Shown: one piece after another, positions 33,339 to 42,427 of the stretch | Position numbering within the stretch: position 1 is the stretch's first letter | Layout of the letters: each line of letters begins with the position of its first letter | NCBI RefSeq assembly: GCF_014489595.1 | Contig: NZ_CP060790.1 | Span: forward strand, 2,108,001 to 2,172,000 | Direction of reading: 5' to 3' | Source of the DNA: Paenacidovorax monticola | GTDB taxonomy: Bacteria > Pseudomonadota > Gammaproteobacteria > Burkholderiales > Burkholderiaceae_C | Length of the DNA stretch: 64,000 bases | Notes under the pieces: generated by a model | What the model saw: the letters and a program-made list of their open reading frames with translations, nothing else | The model's database searches: none | What the model was told of the DNA's origin: nothing | Made by a program: the position numbers and the translations under genes

Positions 33339-36300
33339 TCCAGCACCGCCCGTGGGCCCGCCCCTCGGCCCTTCTGCTCGCGCTCGCGGGCTGCCTGGCC
33401 CATGCCTCGGCGGTGGGCAGCAGCGTGGACGCGGCGCAGGCCGAACTGCTGCGCAACGCGCAGATGTGGGCCTCGAAGGGCCGCATGGACCTGGCCCGCC
33501 AGAACATCGACAAGCTGCTCGCCATCGACCCCGACGCACCCGAGGGCCTGGCCGCGCTGGGCGACATCGCCCTGCGCGAGAACAACGCAGCCCAGGCCCG
33601 GCGCATTCTGGAGCGGCTGCGCGCCCGCCACCCCCAGCACAGCGCCACGGCCGACCTGGCCACGCTGGTGCGGGTCTACGGCCCCGACCAGGAAAAGCTC
33701 GCCCGCATGCGCCTGATGGCGCGCGCGGGGCGCAAGGCCGAGGCCGCCGAGGTGGCCCGCGAGCTGTTCCCGGATGGCCCGCCCACCGTTGGCGGCCTGG
33801 GGCTGGAGTACTACCAGATCGTGGGCAGCAATCCCCGCACGGGCACGCAGGCTTCTGCGGAGCTGGCGCGGCTCTACCGGCAGACCGGCGACCCCAACTA
33901 CCGGCTCGCGCAGATCGAACTGCAGATGGCACGGGGCGCGCCAGCACCGGGCATCGCGCGTGAACTCGAATCGCTGGCCGAGGCCCCCGGCGTGAATCTG
34001 CAAAGCCTGCGGGACCTGTGGCACCGCGTGCTCGAGCGCCTGGACAGCCCGGCCGCGCTGGTGCCGCGCCTGCAGGCCTATGTGCGCCGCTACCCCGACG
34101 ACGCCGCGGCCACCGAACGCCTTGCCGCGGCACGCAAGGCAGTGGCGCGCCAGGAGCAACTCGCGCACGACCCCATCCACCAGGCCCGGATCGCGGCACG
34201 CAAGGCGCTGGACGGCGCAGAGCTGGAACAGGCGGAGCAGGCGCTGCAGACGATCCTCGCGCAGCACCCCCACGATGCCGAAGGCCTGGGCGGCCTGGGC
34301 CTGGTCCGGCTGCGCCAGCAAAGGCATGCACAGGCCCAGGAGTTGTTCGAACAGGCCTACCGCGCATCCCCCCAGAAGAAATGGCAGGACCTGCAGGCCA
34401 CGGCACGGTTCAACGGCCTGCTGCAGCAGGCGGATGCGGCAGCCCAGGGCAACCGACTGGATGAGGCGGCCGACCTCGCCGCGCAAGCCCTGGCCCTGCG
34501 CCCGAACCACGACGATGCCCTGGTCACGCTCGCTGGCATCAAGGTCCGGCAAGACGACCTGCCCCGCGCCCAGGCGCTGTACGAGCAGGCCTTGCAGGCC
34601 ACGCCGGCACACCAGGGCGCCCTGCGCGGCCTTGCGTCCGTTCTGACCCGCACGGGCCGGACCGGCGAAGCCCTGGCCCTGCTGGAGCGGGCGGAACGTG
34701 AACACCCCGGCCAGGTGCGCCAGTTCGCGGGCGCCCGGGCCGACATCCTGTCGAGCCAGGCCGAGGCCCGGCTGGCCGCACAGCAACCTGGCGTGGCCTT
34801 GCGCCTGCTGGAGTCGGCCCTGCAACTTACACCGGAAGACCCCTGGCTGCGCCACCGGCTGGCCCGCGTCTACCTGCAGCTGGACCAGCGGCGTGAAGCA
34901 CTGGATGTCATGGACGAAGGCATTGCCGCCGCGCCCGGAGACACCGACATGCGCTACGCGCGGGCCCTGATCCGCAGCGCCACCAACGACGACACCGGCG
35001 CACTCGCCGACCTGGAGCACATCTCGCCGGAACTGCGCAGCGACTCCATGCGCGCCCTGCTGCGGAGCGCAACGGTCTACAGTGCCGCGGCCCGGGCCCT
35101 GGCGATGCCTTCTGGCGCCCAGGCCGACGCCCTGCTGGCCCAGGCAGAGCGGCAGGCCGGCGACGATGCCGACCTGCTGTTCGCCGTGGCCAACACCTGG
35201 TTCAAGCGCGGCCAGCCTGCGCAGGGCGTGGCGGTGTTCGACCGCCTCGCGCAGCGTGTGTCGCCGCTGCCCCCCGCCGTGAGGCTCGAACACGCCGCCC
35301 TGTTGGGCCGCGCGCAGGACGATCCACGGCTGGGCGCCCTCCTGCCCGGCCTGCTGGCCACCCCGGGCTGGACGCCCGCACAGGATGCGCGCCTGCTGAC
35401 CCTGCAGACCGACCACCTGGAACGCCTCACCGAGGCCGCCCTTGCCGCTGGCGATGCAGGCCAGGCCCGGCGCCTCGCGCAGTCGCCCCTGCACGAAGGC
35501 AGCGTGCCGCCCGGCCCCCAGGCCTACGCCCGCGCGCGCCTGCTGGCGGCGGCTGGGGCCTACCCAGCCGCCACGGACTACCTCCGCGAGGCCCTGCAGA
35601 CCCAGGGCGACAGCCCCGATGTGCGCATGGCGCTGGGCAACGCCCTGGCGCGTCAGGGCCTGGGCGCCCCCGCACGGGAGCAGGCGCTGTGGCTCACGGA
35701 CCACCTGCCGGAAGATGACACCAGCCAGCAGCTCGCGCTGCTGCGCCTGTGGCAACGCATCCCCGCCATGGACGAGGCGCGCGCACTCGCGCAGAGGCTG
35801 CGGCGCCGCGCGCCGGACGATACCGACGTGCTCCTGCACGCGGCGCGGCTCGAACGTGCGGACAGCCGCTACACGCAGGCCGTGGCCTATTTCCAGCAAG
35901 CGCTTAGCCAGCCAGCCGCCCAGGAGAACCGGGCCAAGATCGAGCAGGAACTCCACGCCATCGAAGCGCGCCGCCAGGCCTGGGTGGAGTTCGGGCACGA
36001 GCGGCTGCAAAAGAGTTCCACCTCGGGCATCTCGACGCTGCGGGGATGGGAGCGCCCCGCCGTGGCCTGGATGCCCCGGGGCTACGACGGCCACTACTTC
36101 CTGCACGTGGACCAGATCCATCTCGACGCAGGGCCCTTGCCCAGCGCGCGCTCGGACGCCATCACCTACGGCCAGGTCGGGGCCTGGCCCGAGAGCACCT
36201 ACCCCGCCGCCCCAGGCGCGCCGAAGGACAGCGGGGCCAACATCGGCTTCGGCTACCGGGGCGACGGCATCGAGTGGGATGTGGGGGCCACCGGCGTGGG

Positions 36301-37102
36301 CTTTCCCGTGACCAACCTCGTGGGCGGCATCGCCCAGAGTGGATCGCGCGACCGCTACAGCTACAAGCTGGAACTCTCCCGCCGGCCGCTGACGGGCAGC
36401 CTGCTCGCCTATGCCGGCGCGCGCGACCCCATCACCGGCCAGGTCTGGGGCGGCGTCGTGGCCACGGGGGTTTCGGGGCGCATCTCCACCGACCTGGGAC
36501 CCTACAGCGCCTCGCTGAGCGGCAGCTATGCGCTGCTGCAAGGCCGCAACGTGCGCGACAACACGCGCCTGCAACTGCGCGGCGCCGTCGACCGTGACGT
36601 GCTGCGCACACCGCACAGCACCGTGAACGTGGGCGCGGCCCTGGCGCTGTGGAGCTATGCCCGCGACCTCTCCGAATTCAGTTGGGGGCACGGCGGCTAC
36701 TACAGTCCCCGGCGCTACGCCTCGCTCAGCCTGCCCGTGGAATGGAGCGGCCGCAAGGGTGCCCTGACCTGGCTGCTGCGCGGCGCCGTGTCGGTATCGC
36801 ACAGCTCCAGCCAGGCATCGGACTACTACCCCACCAGCCCCGCGCTGCAGGCACAGGCCCAGGCGCTCGGCCGTGCGCCCTTCTACGCAGGCGGGCAAAG
36901 CTCCGGGTTCGGGCGTTCGCTGCGCGGCGCCGTCGAATACCAGGCCACGCGCCAGTGGGCCCTGGGTGCCCAGCTGGACCTGGACCGCTCCGCCTACTAC
37001 GCGCCAACCACCCTGCTGCTGTACGCACGCATCCTTCTGGACCCCGTGCGCGCGCCCCTGCAAGATCGGCCTCGGCCCGTGCAACCCTATTCGAGCTTCT
37101 GA
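33335..37102 (+). CDS. bcsC: cellulose export outer-membrane protein BcsC
   Basis: A 1255-residue exporter. It has a signal peptide, then about 900 residues of tetratricopeptide repeats (for example GRMDLARQNIDKLLAIDPDA, RALYEQALQATPAHQGALRG-type units, LEQAEQALQTILAQHPHDAE) forming the periplasmic solenoid. The BCSC_C beta-barrel follows from about residue 900 (WERPAVAWMPRGYDGHYFLH, NIGFGYRGDGIEWDVG). The chain ends in a terminal Phe, as expected for BAM-inserted barrels. It takes cellulose from the periplasm through the outer membrane. The ATG is embedded in the bcsZ stop (ATGA), and bcsE starts one base after the bcsC stop. Confidence 0.93.
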   Translation: MIQHRPWARPSALLLALAGCLAHASAVGSSVDAAQAELLRNAQMWASKGRMDLARQNIDKLLAIDPDAPEGLAALGDIALRENNAAQARRILERLRARHPQHSATADLATLVRVYGPDQEKLARMRLMARAGRKAEAAEVARELFPDGPPTVGGLGLEYYQIVGSNPRTGTQASAELARLYRQTGDPNYRLAQIELQMARGAPAPGIARELESLAEAPGVNLQSLRDLWHRVLERLDSPAALVPRLQAYVRRYPDDAAATERLAAARKAVARQEQLAHDPIHQARIAARKALDGAELEQAEQALQTILAQHPHDAEGLGGLGLVRLRQQRHAQAQELFEQAYRASPQKKWQDLQATARFNGLLQQADAAAQGNRLDEAADLAAQALALRPNHDDALVTLAGIKVRQDDLPRAQALYEQALQATPAHQGALRGLASVLTRTGRTGEALALLERAEREHPGQVRQFAGARADILSSQAEARLAAQQPGVALRLLESALQLTPEDPWLRHRLARVYLQLDQRREALDVMDEGIAAAPGDTDMRYARALIRSATNDDTGALADLEHISPELRSDSMRALLRSATVYSAAARALAMPSGAQADALLAQAERQAGDDADLLFAVANTWFKRGQPAQGVAVFDRLAQRVSPLPPAVRLEHAALLGRAQDDPRLGALLPGLLATPGWTPAQDARLLTLQTDHLERLTEAALAAGDAGQARRLAQSPLHEGSVPPGPQAYARARLLAAAGAYPAATDYLREALQTQGDSPDVRMALGNALARQGLGAPAREQALWLTDHLPEDDTSQQLALLRLWQRIPAMDEARALAQRLRRRAPDDTDVLLHAARLERADSRYTQAVAYFQQALSQPAAQENRAKIEQELHAIEARRQAWVEFGHERLQKSSTSGISTLRGWERPAVAWMPRGYDGHYFLHVDQIHLDAGPLPSARSDAITYGQVGAWPESTYPAAPGAPKDSGANIGFGYRGDGIEWDVGATGVGFPVTNLVGGIAQSGSRDRYSYKLELSRRPLTGSLLAYAGARDPITGQVWGGVVATGVSGRISTDLGPYSASLSGSYALLQGRNVRDNTRLQLRGAVDRDVLRTPHSTVNVGAALALWSYARDLSEFSWGHGGYYSPRRYASLSLPVEWSGRKGALTWLLRGAVSVSHSSSQASDYYPTSPALQAQAQALGRAPFYAGGQSSGFGRSLRGAVEYQATRQWALGAQLDLDRSAYYAPTTLLLYARILLDPVRAPLQDRPRPVQPYSSF

Positions 37103-37103
37103 G

Positions 37104-38909
37104 ATGCCTGACAGCCTTGCCGTCGTCTCGAAGCCCTCCGTCGTGGGCTTCCTTTCCTCGTGGTGGCGTGGGGGGCGTGCCCGCCCCGCACGCCCAGCCC
37201 TGTCCGCCGGCCTGGGCATTGATGGCCTGCCCGAAGGCGTGGGCCATGTTCCCGTGGGCACGCCCGCCGCGCTGCTCGTTCAGGACGAGGCCCACTATGG
37301 CGCCTGGCTCCCCCACCTGCTGGCCGATCTGCTGGCGGCGGGGCCGGTGTTCGTCCTGGCCCCGCAGCCGCAGGCGCTGGACCGGCTGCTGCGGGTGCCC
37401 GCGCTGAAGCAAGCGCACGAGGCCCGCCGGCTGCGCGCCTGGGTGCTCCCGCCCGCCGCCCAGCGCCAGCTGCAGCAGGATGGCCTGGGCGGCCTGATGC
37501 GCGAACTGGCACAGGTAGGCTGCACCGACCGGGACAGCCTGTGCCTGCTGGATGCCAACGCGCTGCTGGCCGGCGCCACGATCGCCCAGCTCGAGCGCCT
37601 GGGGGGCCAGTTGCGCCGCTGGAGCGCGGCACGCCCGCGTCCTTTCGCGCTGCTCTTTCCCACCTACCTCTGCCAGGAGGACATCACGGGCACGGTGCGA
37701 TCCCTGGGCCACACCTTCAGCCATGTGGCCCAGCTCGGCACCGCGTCCGGACAGCCCGGGCTGACCCTGTACCGCTGGGATGCCGACCATGGCGCCGTCT
37801 TCAACGCCCGCTACGGCCTGCAGGCTGGTGGCGCGCCCGGCGAGCGCCTGCGCTACGACGGCAGCCTGACCCAGGGCGCGGTTCCCGAAATGGTGGATGC
37901 GCCCGACCAGTTCGCCGTGTTCGCCACGCAGGCCTGCGTGGCCCGGCAAAGGGGCATCCCCAGTGCCTGGACCATCGTCGAATCGCTCGAGGCCATGGCG
38001 GCCGCCACGCACGGCGCCGTGGGCGCGACCGTGCTGCTCGATGCCGGCGCACCGGGCCAGTTCGAGGCCCTGGCCTCGCTGGTGCACCAGCTGCGGCTCA
38101 CCCGGCCGCGCACCCTCAAGATCGTCGTGCGCGAAACCGAAGGCAAGCTGCGCACCCACAGCGAACAAGCACTGCTGCGCCTGGGCGTGAGCGCGGTGGC
38201 GTACCGCGAGCTGGGCTTCTCGCGCCTGCTGCGGCTGCTGGAGGACATTCGCCACCAGGCCTACGCACACCCCGTCGCTCAGGACTACGAGCAGGCGCTG
38301 GCCCATTTCATGCCCGACCCGGTGCGCGGCTACCAGCCGCCCGCGCGGTTCGTGGAACTCGCGCAGGCCATGCTGGAGCGCACCCAGGCCGTGGGCCTCA
38401 CCCATTGCCTGGCACGCCTGCAGCTGCTGCCGCGCGTGGCGCATCTGGATGCCCTGCGGGTCTGCCAGGCCGCACGCGATGGAGACCTGATCACGGCCGA
38501 CCAGGACGGCCTGTACGTCTTCCTGTTCGCCTGCCGCGAACCCGACCTTGAACTGGCACTGAACCATCTCTTCAGGCTCCCGTTGTCCCAGTTGTTCTCG
38601 TCCCAGACCTCGGACGGCACCGCCGACGGCATCGCGGTCATGCTGGACCGCCTGCGCGGCGCTGCCAGGCAAGGCCTGCCGGACTACCTTCCCCTGCTGG
38701 CCCCGCAGGGTCCTCGCACCATGCCTCCCCACACTCCACCGGCACCGCCCGCCGATACCACGCAGGCGGCCCTGCCCGACGCAGCATCGGCCCCGGCAGC
38801 GCCCCCCGCCACCCCACGCGCACCCAGCCTGCGCCTGAGCGCACGCCCCATCGGCCGGCGTGCGCCGCAGGCCGGCACACGCACCACGCCATCGGGAGTC
38901 GACGCATGA
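37104..38909 (+). CDS. bcsE: cellulose biosynthesis c-di-GMP-binding protein BcsE
   Basis: A 601-residue cytosolic protein with the BcsE organisation: a degenerate RecA-like/REC region first, then the GIL domain. In GIL the RxGD c-di-GMP motif is intact as R458-D-G-D461 (CQAARDGDLITADQDGLYVF). The last 90 residues are Pro/Ala-rich and probably disordered. BcsE boosts cellulose output and, with BcsF and BcsQ, is part of the type II secretion variant that makes phosphoethanolamine cellulose. It starts one base after bcsC and overlaps bcsF by four (ATGA). Confidence 0.88.
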   Translation: MPDSLAVVSKPSVVGFLSSWWRGGRARPARPALSAGLGIDGLPEGVGHVPVGTPAALLVQDEAHYGAWLPHLLADLLAAGPVFVLAPQPQALDRLLRVPALKQAHEARRLRAWVLPPAAQRQLQQDGLGGLMRELAQVGCTDRDSLCLLDANALLAGATIAQLERLGGQLRRWSAARPRPFALLFPTYLCQEDITGTVRSLGHTFSHVAQLGTASGQPGLTLYRWDADHGAVFNARYGLQAGGAPGERLRYDGSLTQGAVPEMVDAPDQFAVFATQACVARQRGIPSAWTIVESLEAMAAATHGAVGATVLLDAGAPGQFEALASLVHQLRLTRPRTLKIVVRETEGKLRTHSEQALLRLGVSAVAYRELGFSRLLRLLEDIRHQAYAHPVAQDYEQALAHFMPDPVRGYQPPARFVELAQAMLERTQAVGLTHCLARLQLLPRVAHLDALRVCQAARDGDLITADQDGLYVFLFACREPDLELALNHLFRLPLSQLFSSQTSDGTADGIAVMLDRLRGAARQGLPDYLPLLAPQGPRTMPPHTPPAPPADTTQAALPDAASAPAAPPATPRAPSLRLSARPIGRRAPQAGTRTTPSGVDA

Positions 38910-39088
38910 GCGGATGGGGATTCGCACTGAGCCTGGCCACGGGCGCCATCTTCGCGGGGCTGCTGTGGTTCGTCTGGCGCATCTGGGGCGCCAGGGCCCT
39001 GGCACCCTACCGCCGTCTGCACTACCTGCAGGCCTACCACCCCGTGCCGCGCCAGACGGATGTGCCGGCCCCTGCCGGCGAGGAATGA
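38906..39088 (+). CDS. bcsF: BcsF-like small membrane protein
   Basis: A 60-residue protein with one N-terminal transmembrane helix (GFALSLATGAIFAGLLWFVW) and a basic, then acidic, cytosolic tail. The size, topology and position between bcsE and bcsQ fit BcsF, which recruits BcsE to the membrane. Sequence identity to the enterobacterial protein is not evident, so the name rests on context. BcsR, the other small Bcs protein, is soluble and therefore less likely. It overlaps bcsE by four bases and is followed after one base by bcsQ. Confidence 0.7.
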   Translation: MSGWGFALSLATGAIFAGLLWFVWRIWGARALAPYRRLHYLQAYHPVPRQTDVPAPAGEE

Positions 39089-39089
39089 C

Positions 39090-39857
39090 ATGCGCCGCAT
39101 AGCCTTCGTCTCCCCCCTGGGCGGCTGCGGCCGCAGCACGCTGGCGGCGCACGTCGCGGCGCTGTGGGCCCAGCACGGGCTGCAAACCCTGGCCATCGAC
39201 CTGAGCGCCCAGAACACGCTCGGGCTGCATCTGGGAGCGCGCGAACTTCCCTTGGAGGGCTGGCACCCGAGCGCCGCACAGGGCCTCTGGTGGGGCTCGG
39301 CCGCCCAGGAAAACTCCGCAGGCGTGCGCCTTCTGCCCCACGGGCAGTGGGAGGCGGGACACGCGCAGGCGCTGCAGGAGCGGCTGCACCAGGACTCGCA
39401 ATGGCTCGACACCCAGTTGGACAGCCTGGACCTGACCGGCACCGGCGCCATCGTGCTCGACACGCCGCCCCTGCCCAGCCCTCTGGCGCGCCAGGCCGCC
39501 CATTGCGCCGATCTGGCGGTGCTGGCGCTGGACGCATCCGAGCGCTCGCTGCGCCTGCATGCGCCCCTGCAGTCCTTCGTGTCCACGCTGCCCGCCAGCA
39601 CGCAGTACGCCGTGGCCATCACCGGCGTCGATCCCCGCCGGGCATCGCGCCGCGAAGCGCTGCGCGCGCTGCACCAGCAATGGGGCGACCGCGTCATCCC
39701 CTACCCGCTGCACGACGACGAATTCGTCCAGGAGGCCCTGGCCCATGCACTGGGCGTGCACCAGCATGCGCCGCAGTCCCAGTCGGCCCATGACCTGCAG
39801 GGCATTGCCGACTGGATGGCCCGCGCCTGTGGCCTGGACCTCGGAGGGACTCCGTGA
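39090..39857 (+). CDS. bcsQ: BcsQ (ParA/MinD-like ATPase of cellulose synthesis)
   Basis: A 255-residue P-loop protein of the MinD/ParA class. The deviant Walker A is L10-G-G-C-G-R15-S16-T17: both lysines of the canonical KGGxGKS/T are replaced. E. coli BcsQ, as I recall it, has a similarly altered loop (RGGVGTT), so this is a family trait rather than decay. The strands AIDLSAQNTL and IVLDTPPLPSPLA (Walker B) follow. BcsQ helps place and activate the synthase at the membrane. One base separates it from bcsF; its stop overlaps the GTG start of bcsA. Confidence 0.85.
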   Translation: MRRIAFVSPLGGCGRSTLAAHVAALWAQHGLQTLAIDLSAQNTLGLHLGARELPLEGWHPSAAQGLWWGSAAQENSAGVRLLPHGQWEAGHAQALQERLHQDSQWLDTQLDSLDLTGTGAIVLDTPPLPSPLARQAAHCADLAVLALDASERSLRLHAPLQSFVSTLPASTQYAVAITGVDPRRASRREALRALHQQWGDRVIPYPLHDDEFVQEALAHALGVHQHAPQSQSAHDLQGIADWMARACGLDLGGTP

Positions 39858-42427
39858 GCCTGCACCGCATCCTGGTGTGGCTGGCCAACCAGTTGCAGGT
39901 GGCACACCCCCATGCATGGTCTTCATGGCTCGTGCGGCTGGTGTTCGTGCCTCCGCGCAATGCCCCCCGGCTCTCCCTGGCCCCGGAGCAGGTGCCCGAC
40001 CCGCAGGACTGGCTCGCCCGCCAGTTGGGCGTGCCCAGGGGCGCTCCGCTGCGACTGTGGGCCTGGCGGCTCGTGGTGCGCCCGGCCCCTCCGCAGCACC
40101 CCTGGGCCTGGCCTGCATGGCTGGCCGGCCTGGGGCAGGTCCTGCGCCGGCTGCTGGGCCTGGCGGTCGCCGCGCTCTTCGCTCTGATCCGGATCCTGCT
40201 GTGGCCCCTGCGCCGGCTCATCCGCCTGCTGGAGCGGCTGGCCACCCGCATCGACACAGGCGCGGTCGGCCAGGCCACGGACCGGGTCCTGCAGCCGCTG
40301 CTGGACATACCGGGCGTGCGCTGGCTGGTGCTGGCCGTGGGCATGGCCGCCGCCGTGGTGGTGATGACCACGCCGTTCAACTGGTTCGGCCAGCTCATGT
40401 TCCTGATGCTGTCCTGGATGCTGTCCATGGTGCTGCGCAAGCTGCCGGGCCGCTTCCCGTCGCTCGCGCTGGCCACCATCAGCCTCATCGCCATCGGCCG
40501 CTATGCATGGTGGCGCGTGACCACCACGCTGCAGTTCGACTCCGCGATCGAGCATGTCCTGGGCTACGGCCTGCTGGCCGCCGAGGCCTATACCTGGCTG
40601 ATCGTGGTGCTGGGCTTCATCCAGTCCGCATGGCCCCTGCAGCGCCGTCCCGTCGCCATGGACGGCCCCGAGCCCACCTGGCCCAGCGTGGACGTGTTCA
40701 TCCCGACCTACAACGAGGCCCTGAGCGTGGTGCGCCCCACGGTCCTGGCGGCGCTGGCGCTGGACTGGCCCCGGGACAAGCTGCGCGTCTACGTGCTCGA
40801 CGACGGCCACCGCGACGAGTTCCGGGACTTCGCGGCCGCCATGGGCGTGGGCTACATCACGCGGCCCGACAACCGGCACGCCAAGGCAGGCAACCTCAAC
40901 CACGCGCTGGCGCTGACCCAGGGCGAGCTGGTCGCGATCTTCGACTGCGACCACATTCCCACGCGCTCCTTCCTGAAGACCGCGGGGGGATGGTTCCAGC
41001 GCGACCCTCTGTGCGCCATGCTGCAGACGCCGCACCACTTCTTCTCGCCCGACCCGTTCGAGCGCAACCTGGGCACCTTCCGGCGCATTCCCAACGAGGG
41101 GGCGCTGTTCTACGGCCTGGTGCAGGATGGCAACGACTTCTGGAACGCCACATTCTTCTGCGGCTCCTGCGCGGTCATCCGCCGCGCGCCGCTCATGGAA
41201 ATCGGCGGCATCGCGGTGGAGACCGTCACCGAGGACGCGCATACCGCCCTCAAGCTGCACCGCAAGGGCTACAACACGGCCTACATCAACGAAGCCCAGG
41301 CGGCCGGCCTGGCCACGGAAAGCCTGTCGGCCCACGTGGGGCAGCGCATCCGCTGGGCGCGCGGCATGGCGCAGATCTTCCGCGTGGACAACCCCTTTCT
41401 GGGCAAGGGCCTGTCGCTGTGGCAGCGCATCTGCTACGCCAACGCGATGCTGCACTTCTTCTTCGGGCTGCCCCGGCTCGTGTTCCTCACGGCGCCCATG
41501 GCGTACCTGTTCTTCGAGTGGCACATCATCAACGCCGGGGCCATCATGCTCGCGCTGTACGTGCTGCCCTACATCCTGCAGTCGAACATCGCCAACGCCC
41601 ATGTCCAGGGCAAGTACCGGCACACGTTCTGGGCCGAGATCTACGAGACCGTGCTCGCATGGTACGTGGCGCTGCCCACGACCATGGCACTCATCAACCC
41701 CAAGCTGGGCAAATTCAACGTGACGGCCAAGGGCGGCCTCGTGGCGCAGCCCTACTTCGACTGGGTGATCTCCCGCCCCTACACGGTTCTGGTGCTCCTG
41801 AACTTCGCGGCCTTCGGCATGGGGCTCATGCGGCTGCTGGTATGGAACACGACCGAAGTCGCCACCGTGGTGCTCAACCTGATCTGGACCATCTACAGCC
41901 TGTTGATGCTGGGTGCGGCCATGGGTGTCGCGTCCGAATCGCGCCAGGTGCGGCGCATGCACCGCGTGGCCGCGCAACTGCCCGCCGCGCTCTACCTGGA
42001 CGACGGCCGTGTGGTCCGTGCCACCTGCACCGATTTCTCGATGACGGGACTGGGCCTGCAGTTGTCCGAGCCCCTGCCCCTGGCCCTGGGTGAAAGGGTG
42101 CACGTGAGCCTGTGGTACGAGAACACGGAATGCGCGCTGCCGGCCGAGATCGTGCTCGACAAGGGCCAGGGCGCCATCGGGCTGCAGTTCGCCACGCTCG
42201 ACCGGGCCCAGCAGATCAACCTGGTGCAGTGCACCTTCGCGCGGCCCAACACCTGGACCCACTGGAACAGCAGCCAGGACACCGACCGGCCGCTGCTCGG
42301 CCTGCAGGAGATCGCCCAACTGGGCCTGCAGGGCTACCGGAAGTTCTGGGGCGCATTGCTGCAGGAATTCCGGGCCCTGCGCCATGGGCCCGGCCGGCCC
42401 TCCCTGACCCCCACCACACCGCCATGA
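39854..42427 (+). CDS. bcsA: cellulose synthase catalytic subunit BcsA
   Basis: An 857-residue GT2 glycosyltransferase that polymerises UDP-glucose and extrudes the chain through its own membrane helices. Catalytic residues are complete: D316 in VLDDGHRDEF, the DxD in FDCDHIP (364-366), the base D461 in TEDAHT and QRIRW at 497-501. The C-terminal PilZ domain has R697-QVR-R701 and D727-F-S-M-T-G732, so c-di-GMP activation is expected. About 150 N-terminal residues with extra hydrophobic segments precede the core, as in proteobacterial type II enzymes. GTG start overlapping the bcsQ stop (GTGA); the 3' end overlaps bcsG (ATGA). Confidence 0.96.
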   Translation: MSLHRILVWLANQLQVAHPHAWSSWLVRLVFVPPRNAPRLSLAPEQVPDPQDWLARQLGVPRGAPLRLWAWRLVVRPAPPQHPWAWPAWLAGLGQVLRRLLGLAVAALFALIRILLWPLRRLIRLLERLATRIDTGAVGQATDRVLQPLLDIPGVRWLVLAVGMAAAVVVMTTPFNWFGQLMFLMLSWMLSMVLRKLPGRFPSLALATISLIAIGRYAWWRVTTTLQFDSAIEHVLGYGLLAAEAYTWLIVVLGFIQSAWPLQRRPVAMDGPEPTWPSVDVFIPTYNEALSVVRPTVLAALALDWPRDKLRVYVLDDGHRDEFRDFAAAMGVGYITRPDNRHAKAGNLNHALALTQGELVAIFDCDHIPTRSFLKTAGGWFQRDPLCAMLQTPHHFFSPDPFERNLGTFRRIPNEGALFYGLVQDGNDFWNATFFCGSCAVIRRAPLMEIGGIAVETVTEDAHTALKLHRKGYNTAYINEAQAAGLATESLSAHVGQRIRWARGMAQIFRVDNPFLGKGLSLWQRICYANAMLHFFFGLPRLVFLTAPMAYLFFEWHIINAGAIMLALYVLPYILQSNIANAHVQGKYRHTFWAEIYETVLAWYVALPTTMALINPKLGKFNVTAKGGLVAQPYFDWVISRPYTVLVLLNFAAFGMGLMRLLVWNTTEVATVVLNLIWTIYSLLMLGAAMGVASESRQVRRMHRVAAQLPAALYLDDGRVVRATCTDFSMTGLGLQLSEPLPLALGERVHVSLWYENTECALPAEIVLDKGQGAIGLQFATLDRAQQINLVQCTFARPNTWTHWNSSQDTDRPLLGLQEIAQLGLQGYRKFWGALLQEFRALRHGPGRPSLTPTTPP

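Noticed and set aside
33236..37261. Very long open frame on the minus strand opposite bcsC (over 1300 codons)
   Set aside because: It mirrors the bcsC codons; GC-rich codon bias leaves antisense frames open. Composition is His/Gln/Gly/Ala-rich with no motifs, while bcsC has full domain structure.
38906..39088. Assigning the 60-residue gene before bcsQ as bcsR
   Set aside because: BcsR is soluble, whereas this protein has a clear N-terminal membrane helix, as in BcsF.
36726..40118. Long minus-strand frame across bcsE to bcsA
   Set aside because: Antisense shadow: it crosses several well-supported plus-strand genes and shows no recognisable domain.
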